The notes under the pieces are model-generated. The model did no database searches and had not been told where the DNA came from. It worked only from the letters and a program-made list of their open reading frames with translations. The position numbers were made by a program, and so were the translations under genes. Below are positions 1 to 8,138 of a DNA stretch of 64,000 nucleotides, in pieces. The DNA is taken from NCBI RefSeq assembly GCF_004006175.1, contig NZ_CP033219.1, positions 186,001 through 250,000 of the forward strand. The letters are read 5' to 3'. Position 1 is the stretch's first letter; each line of letters starts with the position of its first letter. Origin of the DNA: Parasedimentitalea marina (lineage in GTDB: Bacteria; Pseudomonadota; Alphaproteobacteria; Rhodobacterales; Rhodobacteraceae).

Positions 1-879
1 CTGGCGATGCTGGCGTTCTCGGCGTTGGTGGCCGGGTCTTTCTCGCTGGGCTCGATGATTGCCAATGACATTGCCCCGGCGGCACTGAATGCGGCGCGCT
101 TTGTCCTTGCGGCGGCCCTGGTGGGCAGCGTGGCGATGGCGACCCATGGATTGCGGCTGCAGCAGTTTCGCGCGCCCTGGCGATTTGCGCTGCTGGGCGG
201 GTTATTTGCGGGTTATTTCGTGCTGATGTTCTACGGGCTCAAAACGGCCGCACCAGTCAGCGCCGCTGCGGTGTTCACGTTGATGCCGGTTCTGAGTGGC
301 ATTGCGGGCTGGTTCTTGCTGCGTCAGATCACGACCCCGCGGATGGCGCTGGCGCTGGCCATCGGTGGGGTCGGGGCCCTGTGGGTTATCTTTCAGGCCG
401 ATTGGGATGCTTTTCGCGCGTTTCAATTTGGTCAGGGTGAAGCGATATATTTCTGGGGTTGCGTGGCGCATGCAATCTATACGCCGCTGGTGCGCAAACT
501 GAACCGTGGCGAACCTCCGGTGGTGTTTACCTTCGGCATGCTGGTGGCCGGCGCGGTGATCCTGCTGGTGTTCGGCTGGTCCGACATTCGCGCCACCCAG
601 TGGCTGCAACTGCCGTTGATCGTCTGGATCGGGCTAGGCTACCTGGTTGTCTTTGCCAGCTCCGCAACCTTTGTCCTGCTGCAGTTTGCAACGCTGCATC
701 TGCCCTCGGCCAAGGTCATGGCCTATACCTATCTGACGCCCAGTTGGGTGATCCTCTGGGAGATCGCTCTGGGGCGCCCGGCGCCTGCTGGCATGATCCT
801 GATCGGCATTGCCCTGACGGTGATTGCGCTGCTGTTGCTGCTAAAGGACGACACCAAGCCGACAGCAGCCAAAGCATAA
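1..879 (+). CDS. EamA/DMT-family permease, 5' end outside window
   Basis: Integral membrane permease of the drug/metabolite transporter superfamily; the substrate cannot be read from sequence. The frame is already open at base 1, and the first visible residues (LAMLAFSALVAGSFSLG) are the body of transmembrane segment 1. The first ATG at base 7 would cut that segment, so the true start is probably some ten codons upstream of the window. About ten hydrophobic segments follow in two EamA repeats, with the usual conserved Arg after segment 2 (NAARFVLAA). The protein ends in a short Lys-rich cytoplasmic tail. The stop lies three bases from the stop of the convergent arsR-type gene. A second EamA gene lies just beyond that regulator. 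Confidence 0.85.
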   Translation: MAMLAFSALVAGSFSLGSMIANDIAPAALNAARFVLAAALVGSVAMATHGLRLQQFRAPWRFALLGGLFAGYFVLMFYGLKTAAPVSAAAVFTLMPVLSGIAGWFLLRQITTPRMALALAIGGVGALWVIFQADWDAFRAFQFGQGEAIYFWGCVAHAIYTPLVRKLNRGEPPVVFTFGMLVAGAVILLVFGWSDIRATQWLQLPLIVWIGLGYLVVFASSATFVLLQFATLHLPSAKVMAYTYLTPSWVILWEIALGRPAPAGMILIGIALTVIALLLLLKDDTKPTAAKA

Positions 880-882
880 CTG

Positions 883-1218
883 CTAAAGGCCGCCGGTGTC
901 GCCAAACTCAGCCGCCAGAAAGCGCTCAAAGGCTTCAAGGTTCACCGGCTCAAACTGACCAAACCCCTGCATCCAGATGCTGGTGCTGCGCATGGCGTCG
1001 GGCTGCAGCTTGCACCATTTCACCCGACCACGCTTTTCCTGCACGATCAGCCCGGCACGACCCAATATCATCAGGTGCTTGGAGATCGCAGCCAGCGAAA
1101 TGTCAAACGGCTCGGCCACATCACTCACCGCCATGTCATCCTCTAACAGCATGGTCAGGATCGCCCTGCGGGTGGGATCAGCCAATGCGGCAAACACGGT
1201 ATCAAGGGGATCACTCAT
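883..1218 (-). CDS. ArsR-family winged-helix transcriptional regulator
   Basis: Small (111 aa) DNA-binding repressor of the ArsR/SmtB fold. The opening DTVFAALADPTRRAIL is the standard ArsR helix 1-2 signature, followed by VSDVAEPFDISLAAISKHL as the recognition helix and a wing around QEKRGRVKW. No CxC metal-binding motif is visible, so it is more likely a non-metal member like those paired with SRPBCC or transporter genes. ATG at 1218 is chosen because AAAGGTGGG precedes it at suitable spacing; a longer reading frame upstream lacks family similarity. It is divergent from the EamA permease at 1304, which it may control. Confidence 0.88.
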   Translation of the reverse strand: MSDPLDTVFAALADPTRRAILTMLLEDDMAVSDVAEPFDISLAAISKHLMILGRAGLIVQEKRGRVKWCKLQPDAMRSTSIWMQGFGQFEPVNLEAFERFLAAEFGDTGGL

Positions 1219-1303
1219 GCGCCCACCTTTAAACCGCAAGTTCTGGATCGACAATGGTGACAGGGAACAGTCATAACAGGCGCAACAGCAGGAGTTGCGC
1301 GAA

Positions 1304-2218
1304 ATGGCACTGAAATATTGGGCGGTGATCTTTATCTTGGGTATCGGCTGGGGCATGTCTTTTATGTTCAACGCCATCCTTCTTCGCGAAATGGGTCCGC
1401 TGTCAGTGTCCATGGGACGGGTTGGTCTGGGCGCGCTGGGCTGTTGGATCTATGTGCTGGCCTCGCGCAAACCTGTCAAGCTAACGCCGCGCCGTGCTGT
1501 GGCCCTGCTTGGTTTTGGCATGCTTAGCTACGCGGCCCCATTCGCCTTCTACGCGCTGGGTCAACAGCATATCGCCAGCGGTGTGGCTGGCATTATCAAT
1601 GCCATCACCCCGGCCTTTGCCGTTGTTGTGTCACATTTCTGGCCAGGCGGAGAGCGCGCCACAGTACTCAAATCTTTCGGTGTGCTCTGCGGTATTGGTG
1701 GCATCGTGGTCCTGTCGCTGCCGGTGCTGCAATCCGGCCAAACCTCAGCGTTATGGGCGGTGCTGCTGACCCTCTGTGCGCCGATCTGCTACGCCTTCTC
1801 TGTTAACCTCGCACGGGCCTTTCGCGACATGGAGGCCGTGGTGCTGGTCGCCCTCGCTCTGACCGGAGCGACCCTGGCAATCACTCCGCTGGCCCTGTGG
1901 AGCGAAGGTGTGCCGGTGATCACAAAAGCAGAGACCTGGGCCTCGCTGGCGGTGATCGGGTTCATCCTGACCTCGGCGGCCTTCATTGTCTTCTACTGGA
2001 TCCTGCCCAAGGTCGGGCCGACCAATATCACCATGGTGACCTTCATCGCACCGATATCAGCCCTGGTTCTCGGGTCCTGGATTCTGGGGGAACAGCTGCT
2101 GCCAGAGCACTTGGCAGGTATGGCGGCGATCCTGATGGGGCTGCTGCTCATCGACGGCCGAATTGTGCGCGCCCTGCGCCCAGGTCATGCTGAAAAGCAA
2201 AATCAACCCAACGGTTGA
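1304..2218 (+). CDS. EamA/DMT-family permease
   Basis: About 304 aa, ten predicted transmembrane segments in two EamA halves, no signal peptide. The first segment is the classic FILGIGWGMSFMFNAILL and the conserved Arg follows in helix 2-3 (SMGRVGLGALG). Substrate unknown; relatives export amino acids, nucleosides or metabolites. ATG at 1304 has GGAG nine bases upstream; an in-frame TTG at 1295 sits directly on that ribosome site and is less likely. The divergent arrangement with the ArsR gene (85 bp between starts) suggests local regulation, but no convincing operator was seen there. Confidence 0.87.
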   Translation: MALKYWAVIFILGIGWGMSFMFNAILLREMGPLSVSMGRVGLGALGCWIYVLASRKPVKLTPRRAVALLGFGMLSYAAPFAFYALGQQHIASGVAGIINAITPAFAVVVSHFWPGGERATVLKSFGVLCGIGGIVVLSLPVLQSGQTSALWAVLLTLCAPICYAFSVNLARAFRDMEAVVLVALALTGATLAITPLALWSEGVPVITKAETWASLAVIGFILTSAAFIVFYWILPKVGPTNITMVTFIAPISALVLGSWILGEQLLPEHLAGMAAILMGLLLIDGRIVRALRPGHAEKQNQPNG

Positions 2219-2402
2219 ATATGGAATTCATCAGCAGGCGGGGGCGGACCTGGCGCCCCGGCGACCACGCCCTGTTTCATCTTTTCTATAAATACTCAAT
2301 ATAACAACGGCTTGCATGAATCTCAACGCGGGCAATTGAAGAATTGACTCTGCGCCCCCATGCCCTTAGCACCACAGACAGATTTCGCGTGAGGATGGCG
2401 CA
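2219..2402. other. Intergenic region upstream of the F0 ATP synthase operon
   Basis: This 184-bp AT-enriched gap must hold the atp promoter. The best -10-like element is TATAAC at 2300-2305, but the -35 position 17 bases upstream (TTTCAT) is poor, so I do not call a promoter. TTAGCAC at about 2365 is one base off the TTAGCGC repeats seen beside pckA. Nothing else recognisable. Confidence 0.4.
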
Positions 2403-2765
2403 GTGACAGATGACGACCAAAAGCAGCGTATGGCGCAGCTGGAGGACAAGCTGGCAGCGGCGCGTAAGGCCCAAGAGCCCAAGCCGCGCGCGGATGAACA
2501 CTACTCGATGGCCAATATGGCCTGGCGGATGGTGATAGAATTGGTGGCCGGTCTTGGGATCGGTTTTGGCATCGGATATGGGCTGGATAGCCTGTTCGGG
2601 ACTCTCCCGATCTTCATGGTGCTGTTTATAATGCTGGGTCTTGCGGCCGGGGTGAAGACAATGCTTCGCAGCGCGCAGGAGATCCAGGAAAAGACAATGG
2701 CCGAACAGGCCGAAAAAAATGCGAAAGACCGGGGTGCGCCCCCGGCGACAGGAGAAGCGGACTGA
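2403..2765 (+). CDS. atpI: ATP synthase protein I (AtpI/AtpZ type)
   Basis: Assembly factor for the membrane F0 sector, thought to help build the subunit c ring. It has 120 aa: a charged N-terminal region (residues 1-40), two membrane helices ([21 protein letters not shown] and [17 protein letters not shown]) and a charged Lys/Glu-rich tail, which is the alphaproteobacterial AtpI pattern. The start is GTG, with GAGGA seven bases upstream. Its stop overlaps the atpB start in TGATG, so the two are translationally coupled. First gene of the F0 operon. Confidence 0.93.
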   Translation: MTDDDQKQRMAQLEDKLAAARKAQEPKPRADEHYSMANMAWRMVIELVAGLGIGFGIGYGLDSLFGTLPIFMVLFIMLGLAAGVKTMLRSAQEIQEKTMAEQAEKNAKDRGAPPATGEAD

Positions 2766-3568
2766 TGGGCAAGATTTTCTTTTACGTGGCTTTGGTTCTG
2801 GCCGTTGTTTCCGGCCTGATATTCGCGCCTGAGCAGGCCGGTCTGCAGATCCACCCGATGGAGCAGTTCATCGTTCAGCCGCTGTTCGGCCACGGCGAGA
2901 TTTCCTGGTACACCCCAACAAACGCCACCCTGTGGTTGCTGCTGGCTGTAGCGGCTGTATTCGCCCTGATGGTACTGGGCTCGTCGCGCCGCGCTATCGT
3001 GCCATCGCGCAGCCAGTCGATTGCTGAACTGGCCTACGGTTTTGTTTACAAAATGGTTGAAGACGTTGCTGGCAAGGACGCCATCAAGTTCTTCCCCTAT
3101 ATCATGACCCTGTTCATGTTCATCGTCATGTCCAACGCACTGGGTCTGCTGCCGCAGAGCTTTGCAACCACATCGCACATCGCGGTCACCGCTGTTCTGG
3201 CGATGCTGGTCTTCCTGACCGTGACCATCGTTGGCTTCGTTAAAAACGGCGCCGGTTTCCTGGGGCTGTTCTGGGTCTCCAGCGCGCCACTGGCGCTGCG
3301 TCCGATCCTGGCGATCATCGAGCTGATCTCGTACTTTGTGCGCCCCGTGAGCCACTCCATTCGTTTGGGCGGCAACATCATGGCGGGCCACGCAGTTCTG
3401 AAAGTTTTCGCGGGTTTCGCCGGCGCACTGGGGCTGTTCAGCTTCCTGCCGATCTTTGCGATCACCGCAGTTTACGCCCTGGAGGTCCTGGTGGCCTTTA
3501 TCCAGGCCTATGTCTTCACCATCCTGACTTGTGTGTACCTGAAGGATGCACTGCACCCGAGCCACTAA
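2765..3568 (+). CDS. atpB: F0F1 ATP synthase subunit a
   Basis: Proton-channel subunit a of F0, 267 aa and polytopic. The essential channel Arg is in [14 protein letters not shown] (R200 by my count), matching E. coli R210, and conserved polar residues lie in the preceding and following helices ([23 protein letters not shown]). It begins in the TGATG overlap with atpI. About 80 bp separate it from atpE, more than elsewhere in the operon, and that gap contains a strong AAGGAG ribosome site for atpE. Confidence 0.98.
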   Translation: MGKIFFYVALVLAVVSGLIFAPEQAGLQIHPMEQFIVQPLFGHGEISWYTPTNATLWLLLAVAAVFALMVLGSSRRAIVPSRSQSIAELAYGFVYKMVEDVAGKDAIKFFPYIMTLFMFIVMSNALGLLPQSFATTSHIAVTAVLAMLVFLTVTIVGFVKNGAGFLGLFWVSSAPLALRPILAIIELISYFVRPVSHSIRLGGNIMAGHAVLKVFAGFAGALGLFSFLPIFAITAVYALEVLVAFIQAYVFTILTCVYLKDALHPSH

Positions 3569-3610
3569 GGCAGGATTTGAAAGTTTACCGGGTGAGCATT
3601 CCGTTCACTT

Positions 3611-3621
3611 GAACCTAAATC
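3611..3621 (+). repeat. 11-bp direct repeat, copy 1 (flanks atpE)
   Basis: GAACCTAAATC occurs here, 28 bases before the atpE start, and again at 3895-3905, ten bases after its stop. The pair brackets atpE exactly. Role unknown; it may be a remnant of duplication or part of an RNA element. Confidence 0.6.
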
Positions 3622-3648
3622 ACTAATTCCATCGTAAGGAGAATACAC

Positions 3649-3885
3649 ATGGAAGGCGATATCGCACAAATGGGTCAGTTCATCGGCGCAGGCCTGGCAG
3701 CAATCGGTTCCGGCGCAGCCGCAATCGGTGTTGGCCACGTCGCTGGTAACTTCCTGGCAGGCGCACTGCGCAACCCGTCAGCTGCTGCTGGCCAAACTGC
3801 TACTCTGTTCATCGGCATCGCCTTTGCAGAAGCCCTGGGCATCTTCTCGTTCCTGGTTGCTCTGCTGCTGATGTTTGCTGTCTAA
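3649..3885 (+). CDS. atpE: F0F1 ATP synthase subunit c
   Basis: Ring-forming proteolipid of F0, 78 aa in two helices joined by the polar loop RNPSA (R41-N42-P43). The ion-carrying carboxylate is Glu61 in [11 protein letters not shown]. The surrounding residues lack the Gln and Ser/Thr ligands of Na+-type rings, so it should be proton-driven. It has the strongest ribosome site of the operon (GTAAGGAG) and is followed by a stable hairpin, both consistent with its need for many copies per complex. Confidence 0.98.
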   Translation: MEGDIAQMGQFIGAGLAAIGSGAAAIGVGHVAGNFLAGALRNPSAAAGQTATLFIGIAFAEALGIFSFLVALLLMFAV

Positions 3886-3894
3886 GACTCTTCG

Positions 3895-3905
3895 GAACCT
3901 AAATC
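3895..3905 (+). repeat. 11-bp direct repeat, copy 2 (flanks atpE)
   Basis: Second copy of GAACCTAAATC, identical to 3611-3621, just 5' of the hairpin at 3913-3941. Confidence 0.6.
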
Positions 3906-3912
3906 CTTACGG

Positions 3913-3941
3913 TCGGGCAGTGTGACAATCGCACTGCCCGA
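3913..3941 (+). promoter_or_regulatory. Intercistronic hairpin after atpE
   Basis: Perfect 10-bp inverted repeat TCGGGCAGTG / CACTGCCCGA with a 9-base loop, not followed by a T run. It therefore looks like an mRNA-stabilising or processing stem rather than a full terminator. Such a stem could protect the upstream atpE message or partly attenuate reading into the b' and b genes, giving excess subunit c. Confidence 0.65.
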
Positions 3942-3970
3942 TGTAACGGCAAGTTCCTTTGGAGGACGAC

Positions 3971-4519
3971 ATGGCATCAACTACGCAAGAGGCTGGTCAC
4001 GGTGCAGCCGAGGCTGCCCAAGGCGGCGGATCTTCGATGCCGCAGCTGGACTTCTCTACTTTCGGGAACCAGATTTTCTGGCTCGCGGTCACGCTGGTCG
4101 TGATCTATCTTATCCTGTCGCGCGTTGCGCTGCCCCGTATCGCGGCAGTCCTGGCTGAGCGTCAGGGGACTATCACCAATGACATCGCAGCGGCTGAGGA
4201 TCTCAAGGCCAAAGCGGTTGAGGCTGAAAACATCTATAACAAGGCGCTGGCGGATGCCCGTGCCGAAGCTCAGCGTATCGCTGCTGAAACCCGTGCCGAA
4301 ATTCAGGCCGGTTTGGACGAAGCGATTGCTCAGGCGGATGTGGACATTGCTGCCAAGGCGGCTGAGTCTGAAAAAGCCATTGCAGAAATCAAAGCAGGCG
4401 CGCTGGACAGCATCACCGCTGTTGCCAACGACACTGCGGCCGAAGTTGTGGCTGCTCTGGGTGGTAAAGCTGACGCCAAGGCAATTGCTGCGGCTGTTTC
4501 CAACCGGATGAAAGGATAA
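3971..4519 (+). CDS. atpX: F0F1 ATP synthase subunit b' (second b-type stator)
   Basis: Divergent b subunit found in photosynthetic-type and alphaproteobacterial ATP synthases, where one b and one b' form the peripheral stalk. 182 aa: a polar Gly/Ala-rich N-terminus (residues 1-25), one membrane helix ([20 protein letters not shown]), then a long Ala/Glu/Lys coiled coil. ATG at 3971 is chosen because GGAGG lies five bases upstream; the in-frame TTG at 3959 overlaps that site. It is followed after four bases by atpF. Confidence 0.95.
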   Translation: MASTTQEAGHGAAEAAQGGGSSMPQLDFSTFGNQIFWLAVTLVVIYLILSRVALPRIAAVLAERQGTITNDIAAAEDLKAKAVEAENIYNKALADARAEAQRIAAETRAEIQAGLDEAIAQADVDIAAKAAESEKAIAEIKAGALDSITAVANDTAAEVVAALGGKADAKAIAAAVSNRMKG

Positions 4520-4523
4520 GACC

Positions 4524-5084
4524 ATGCGTACTATTATTGCTCTTGCCCTGACATTTGGCGCTGCAAGCCCGGCGCTGGCTGCATCGGGACCGTTCTTCTC
4601 GATGGCTAACACCAACTTTGTTGTGTGGCTGGCGTTCCTGTTGTTTGTTGGTATCCTGCTGCTGGTCAAAGTGCCCGGCATGCTGGGTGGTCAGTTGGAC
4701 AACCGCGCGGCTGGTATTCAGTCGGAACTGGACGAAGCCCGTGCCCTGCGTGAAGAGGCCCAGACTGTTCTGGCGTCTTACGAGCGTAAGCACAAAGAGG
4801 TTCAGGAACAGGCAGACCGCATCGTTGCGGCCGCCCGTGAAGATGCCTCTGCTGCGGCGGATCAGGCCAAGGCCGATCTGGAGACCTCGATTGCGCGCCG
4901 TCTGGCCGCTGCCGAAGACCAGATCACCTCGGCCAAAGATGCTGCGGTCAAGGACGTTCGCGATCAGGCAATCACCATTGCCATTGCGGCTGCGGATCAG
5001 GTTATCGCCAAGCAGATGACCGCAACCGAAGCCAACAAGCTGATCGACGCGGCCATCACAGACGTGGACGCCAAGCTGCACTAA
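4524..5084 (+). CDS. atpF: F0F1 ATP synthase subunit b
   Basis: Peripheral-stalk subunit b, 186 aa. The first 20 residues look like a cleavable signal sequence ending in PALA-AS. A membrane anchor follows (TNFVVWLAFLLFVGILLLV), then a hydrophilic coiled coil (QLDNRAAGIQSELDEAR onward) that reaches F1. Four bases separate it from the b' stop and it closes the operon ahead of a clear terminator. F1 genes are absent nearby, as is normal in this order. Confidence 0.95.
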   Translation: MRTIIALALTFGAASPALAASGPFFSMANTNFVVWLAFLLFVGILLLVKVPGMLGGQLDNRAAGIQSELDEARALREEAQTVLASYERKHKEVQEQADRIVAAAREDASAAADQAKADLETSIARRLAAAEDQITSAKDAAVKDVRDQAITIAIAAADQVIAKQMTATEANKLIDAAITDVDAKLH

Positions 5085-5106
5085 GCTTTGATGTCTTCTT
5101 GAATAA

Positions 5107-5136
5107 GAAAAACCGGTCCTTGTGGCCGGTTTTTTT
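5107..5136 (+). terminator. Rho-independent terminator of the F0 operon
   Basis: AACCGG ... CCGGTT stem (5111-5116 / 5126-5131) preceded by an A run and followed by seven T residues, 23 bases after the atpF stop. The A and T tracts extend the stem, so it could work in both directions. Confidence 0.9.
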
Positions 5137-5376
5137 ATGGAAGCAACTTTCTTGCAAGGATTGTTTTCACAGATCTCACTTCCCCTTTAAGTACTTGACT
5201 CTCTTTGAGCTTACTGTTCAATAGATCAAAGTTTTGGAAAGCAATTGGCCCATATATTCTAAGAGATTTGTCGTTTTACTGTCAGCAATTGCGTGATCCA
5301 GTTTATTAAGAAACACGCCTGACGCGTGACATTATTCTATTTAGAAAATGTCCCGAAGCGTCGGCAAGGAGGCATC

Positions 5377-5805
5377 ATGATTGGTTCATTTTCGAGAGTT
5401 GTTCTTTCCGTAATTGCACTGTGCACTATATCAACCGTGGCCCAGGCCAAAGTAGTGGCATGCACTTTCGATAAAGTGACGTCGGTTGGTATGGGCAGCA
5501 AGAAAAACACCAGAGATTTTTTGGGTGAAACCATCACTTTTGATACCACCAAAGAATTGATCAACGTCAAGTGGACCGATGGTGTCTCGGGTTGGATGTC
5601 TGCAGACAAAATTATGAAAAACGGAAGCTTCACGTCGTATATACTATTTAGTGATATTGAGTTTTCAGACGGAACCTATCCTATGAAGTTTCTCTTTCGG
5701 CTGTCAGCAGATGAAGCCGGCGCCGAAGTACGGTCGGAAATGCAAAAGAATGCAGGTGGTGGAAGAGAGTGGAAGGAAAATGCAGCACGCTACACGTGCG
5801 CGTAA
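5377..5805 (+). CDS. Small secreted protein of unknown function
   Basis: I do not recognise a family. It has 142 aa with a clear signal peptide (cut predicted after AQA at residue 24). The mature part is short, beta-rich in appearance, with one Cys near its start (C29) and one second from the end, which could form a disulfide. ATG at 5377 is chosen for its excellent ribosome site AAGGAGG four bases upstream. The gene and its 5' region are visibly AT-richer than the neighbours, and it stands alone between a terminator and a convergent regulator, which suggests an accessory or recently acquired gene. Confidence 0.7.
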   Translation: MIGSFSRVVLSVIALCTISTVAQAKVVACTFDKVTSVGMGSKKNTRDFLGETITFDTTKELINVKWTDGVSGWMSADKIMKNGSFTSYILFSDIEFSDGTYPMKFLFRLSADEAGAEVRSEMQKNAGGGREWKENAARYTCA

Positions 5806-5924
5806 ATCCAATTTTGTCCTAATGCCTCTCGGCCTGTGATGAGCAACTGTTCAGGTAAGGCCTGGCGCTGGGACAAGCAGTCGCCAGTGGCTTGTGTAGA
5901 GTGCGTGCTGGCTCGGCACTGCTC

Positions 5925-6695
5925 TCACCCCTTCTCTGCCTCATGCTGCAGCCGCAGTTGTGCAACAGCGGCGTTGGCTTCGGCTTTTTGATGATCGGCC
6001 AATGCCTGTTTCACATAGTCTAGGTGGGTTTCAACCGCGGTACGGGCAGCCGCTGAATTGCGGGCTTGCAAAGCGGCGTTGATGTCGCGGTGTTGCCCCA
6101 GCAGGGTGTCATAGGTGATGTGTTGGCCGAACATGATGCGGCGGTTGTAGAACACGCCTTGGTGCAGCAGGTCGAACATCGACCGCATCATATGCAGCAT
6201 GATCACGTTGTGGCTGGCGTCCATGATGGCGGAATGGAACTGGGCGTCCAGACTGGCGGCCTCGTCTGACAGCGACGGATCACCCGCCGCGACCATCTTA
6301 TCAAATATAGTCTGGATAAGCGCTAAATCCGCATCCGAGCCAAAGCGCGCGGCCCTCTCGGCTGCCAACCCCTCCATATCACGGCGAAAGGACAGGTAGT
6401 CGAACACCGCCTCGTCATGGGTGGCGAACAGCTCGATTAATGCCGGGGAAAAGGCTGAGCCAAGCACATCAGCAATGAAAATGCCCGAGCCGGCCCTGGC
6501 CGCAAGCAGGCCTTTGTCTTGAAGGGTCGCGATCGCGTCGCGCAGCGAGGGGCGCGAGACGCCCAGCCGGTCTGCCAGATCACGCTCGGGCGGCAGACGT
6601 TCACCGGGGGATAAAATACCGCGCAGGATTAGCTGCTCTATCTGGCGCACAACCGAGGCTGAGAGTTTTTCGGGTTGGATCTTTTGAAAGGGCAT
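5925..6695 (-). CDS. GntR-family regulator, FCD (FadR) subfamily
   Basis: 256 aa: an N-terminal winged helix (residues about 5-70, with RLPPERDLADRLGVSRPSLRD and GLLAARAGSGIF as wing) and a C-terminal all-helical FCD ligand domain (YLSFRRDMEGLAAERAA...; DAQFHSAIMDASHN...; EHRDI-type helix). PdhR, LldR and FadR are relatives, so the ligand may be a carboxylic acid. ATG at 6695 is preferred over an in-frame TTG at 6707. It is divergent from the aminotransferase at 6866, and the gap carries two matching operator-like inverted repeats, one near each start, so auto- and cross-regulation are likely. Confidence 0.9.
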   Translation of the reverse strand: MPFQKIQPEKLSASVVRQIEQLILRGILSPGERLPPERDLADRLGVSRPSLRDAIATLQDKGLLAARAGSGIFIADVLGSAFSPALIELFATHDEAVFDYLSFRRDMEGLAAERAARFGSDADLALIQTIFDKMVAAGDPSLSDEAASLDAQFHSAIMDASHNVIMLHMMRSMFDLLHQGVFYNRRIMFGQHITYDTLLGQHRDINAALQARNSAAARTAVETHLDYVKQALADHQKAEANAAVAQLRLQHEAEKG

Positions 6696-6714
6696 GCGGC
6701 TGCTCAACTGGATT

Positions 6715-6731
6715 GGTCAATTCATTTGACC
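6715..6731. promoter_or_regulatory. Operator-like inverted repeat 1 (GntR site)
   Basis: GGTCA-N7-TGACC, flanked by T and A to make perfect 7-bp arms TGGTCAA / TTGACCA (6714-6732). It sits 20 bases upstream of the gntR start codon, so binding would cover that gene's promoter or leader. A second copy with the same spacing lies at 6796-6812. Confidence 0.55.
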
Positions 6732-6795
6732 ACGCCACAGAGGAGGCCGCAAGGGCCGGATGATGCGGGGCGCTATCACGATGATTGTAACATTA

Positions 6796-6812
6796 GGTCA
6801 GTATTATTGACA
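6796..6812. promoter_or_regulatory. Operator-like inverted repeat 2 (GntR site)
   Basis: GGTCA-N7-TGACA, one mismatch from the first site and with the identical 7-base spacer. It lies about 54 bases upstream of the aminotransferase start, and the site centres are 81 bp apart. The pair suggests the GntR protein controls both divergent genes. Confidence 0.5.
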
Positions 6813-6865
6813 TTATTAGGAGGAGGGCTAGCCTCGACCCCAGAGCCACAATATTGGAGCCACAG

Positions 6866-8074
6866 ATGTCCCTGACCCAGAGTTTTGCCAGCCGTGCGTC
6901 GCGGATGACGGCCTCGGAAATTCGCGAGTTGCTGAAGCTGCTGGATAAGCCGGGGTTGATATCCTTTGCGGGGGGTATCCCCGATCCGGCCCTGTTTCCG
7001 GCCCAGGAATTTGCCGCGGCCTTTGCCCGGGGGCTGGCGCCAGAGCAGCAGGCGCAATCGTTGCAGTACTCGATCAGCGAAGGGTATTTGCCTCTGCGGG
7101 AGTGGATTGCGGGCGAGATGGCCAAGATTGGCGTGCCCTGTACTGTCGACAACATTCTGATCACCTCGGGCTCGCAGCAGGCGCTGGACTATTTGGGTAA
7201 ACTGTTCCTGTCGCCCGGGGACACCGCGCTGGTGGGCTGGCCGACCTATCTGGGCGCGCTGGCAGCGTTCAATGCCTATGAGCCGCGCTATGATCAGTTG
7301 AGTGTCAGTGGCAACCGGACCGCCGCCAGCTATGTGGCGGGTGCCGAGGCTGAGGGCGGGCGGGTGAAGCTGGCCTATTTGTCGGCCGATTTCGCCAATC
7401 CGACGGGGGAAACCCTGGGTCAACAAGGACGCGAAGCGCTGTTGGACATGACCGAGGAACTGGAGTGTGCACTGATTGAAGATGCTGCGTATCAGGCCTT
7501 GCGATATGATGGCGAAGCCGTGCCGCCCATTTTGGCCACCGAGATTGCCAGGAGGGGATCAATCGAGGACTGCCGGACGATCTATTGTGGGTCCTTCTCA
7601 AAAACGCTGTCGCCTGGGTTGCGGCTGGGCTGGGTCGTTGCGGCCAAGCCGGTGATCTCGCAGCTGGTGTTGATGAAACAGGCAGCAGACCTGCATACGG
7701 CGACGCTGAACCAGATTGCGGTGCATGACGTGGCCTCGCGGGTCTTTGACAGTCATGTGGAGACCATACGCACAGCTTACCGGCAGCGGCGCGACGTCAT
7801 GCTGGACGCCTTGAGCGCGCATATGCCCGACGGTGTGACCTGGACCCGCCCCGAAGGTGGCATGTTCATCTGGCTGACGTTACCCGCTGGATTGAACGGG
7901 GCGGATCTGCTGGAACGCTCGATTGACAGTGTCGGCGTTGCCTTTGTGCCGGGCAGCGCGTTTTTCGCCGATAAGAGTGGTGAGAATACCATCCGGCTTA
8001 GCTTTTCCTGTTCGGACGAGGCGCAGATCAATGAGGGGATTATGCGGTTGGGGCAGGTGATCCGCGGGGCGTAA
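6866..8074 (+). CDS. PLP-dependent aminotransferase, class I/II (2-aminoadipate/MocR-domain type)
   Basis: 402 aa, fold-type I aminotransferase of the group that includes LysN-like 2-aminoadipate and aromatic aminotransferases and the catalytic half of MocR regulators, but without a DNA-binding domain. It has FAGGIPDPALFP near the N-terminus, YSISEGYLPLREWIA, the PLP-phosphate region TSGSQQALDYLGKL, D in LIEDAAYQAL and the Schiff-base Lys in GSFSKTLSPGLRLGW. ATG at 6866 follows GGAG at good spacing; TTG at 6854 overlaps it. It is divergent from and probably controlled by the GntR regulator. Exact substrate not determinable. Confidence 0.88.
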   Translation: MSLTQSFASRASRMTASEIRELLKLLDKPGLISFAGGIPDPALFPAQEFAAAFARGLAPEQQAQSLQYSISEGYLPLREWIAGEMAKIGVPCTVDNILITSGSQQALDYLGKLFLSPGDTALVGWPTYLGALAAFNAYEPRYDQLSVSGNRTAASYVAGAEAEGGRVKLAYLSADFANPTGETLGQQGREALLDMTEELECALIEDAAYQALRYDGEAVPPILATEIARRGSIEDCRTIYCGSFSKTLSPGLRLGWVVAAKPVISQLVLMKQAADLHTATLNQIAVHDVASRVFDSHVETIRTAYRQRRDVMLDALSAHMPDGVTWTRPEGGMFIWLTLPAGLNGADLLERSIDSVGVAFVPGSAFFADKSGENTIRLSFSCSDEAQINEGIMRLGQVIRGA

Positions 8075-8138
8075 CTGCGCCGGAGCTGAAGGGAAATGTT
8101 AACCAAGATGCGGGACCCTGTGATCGAGGGATCGTAGT

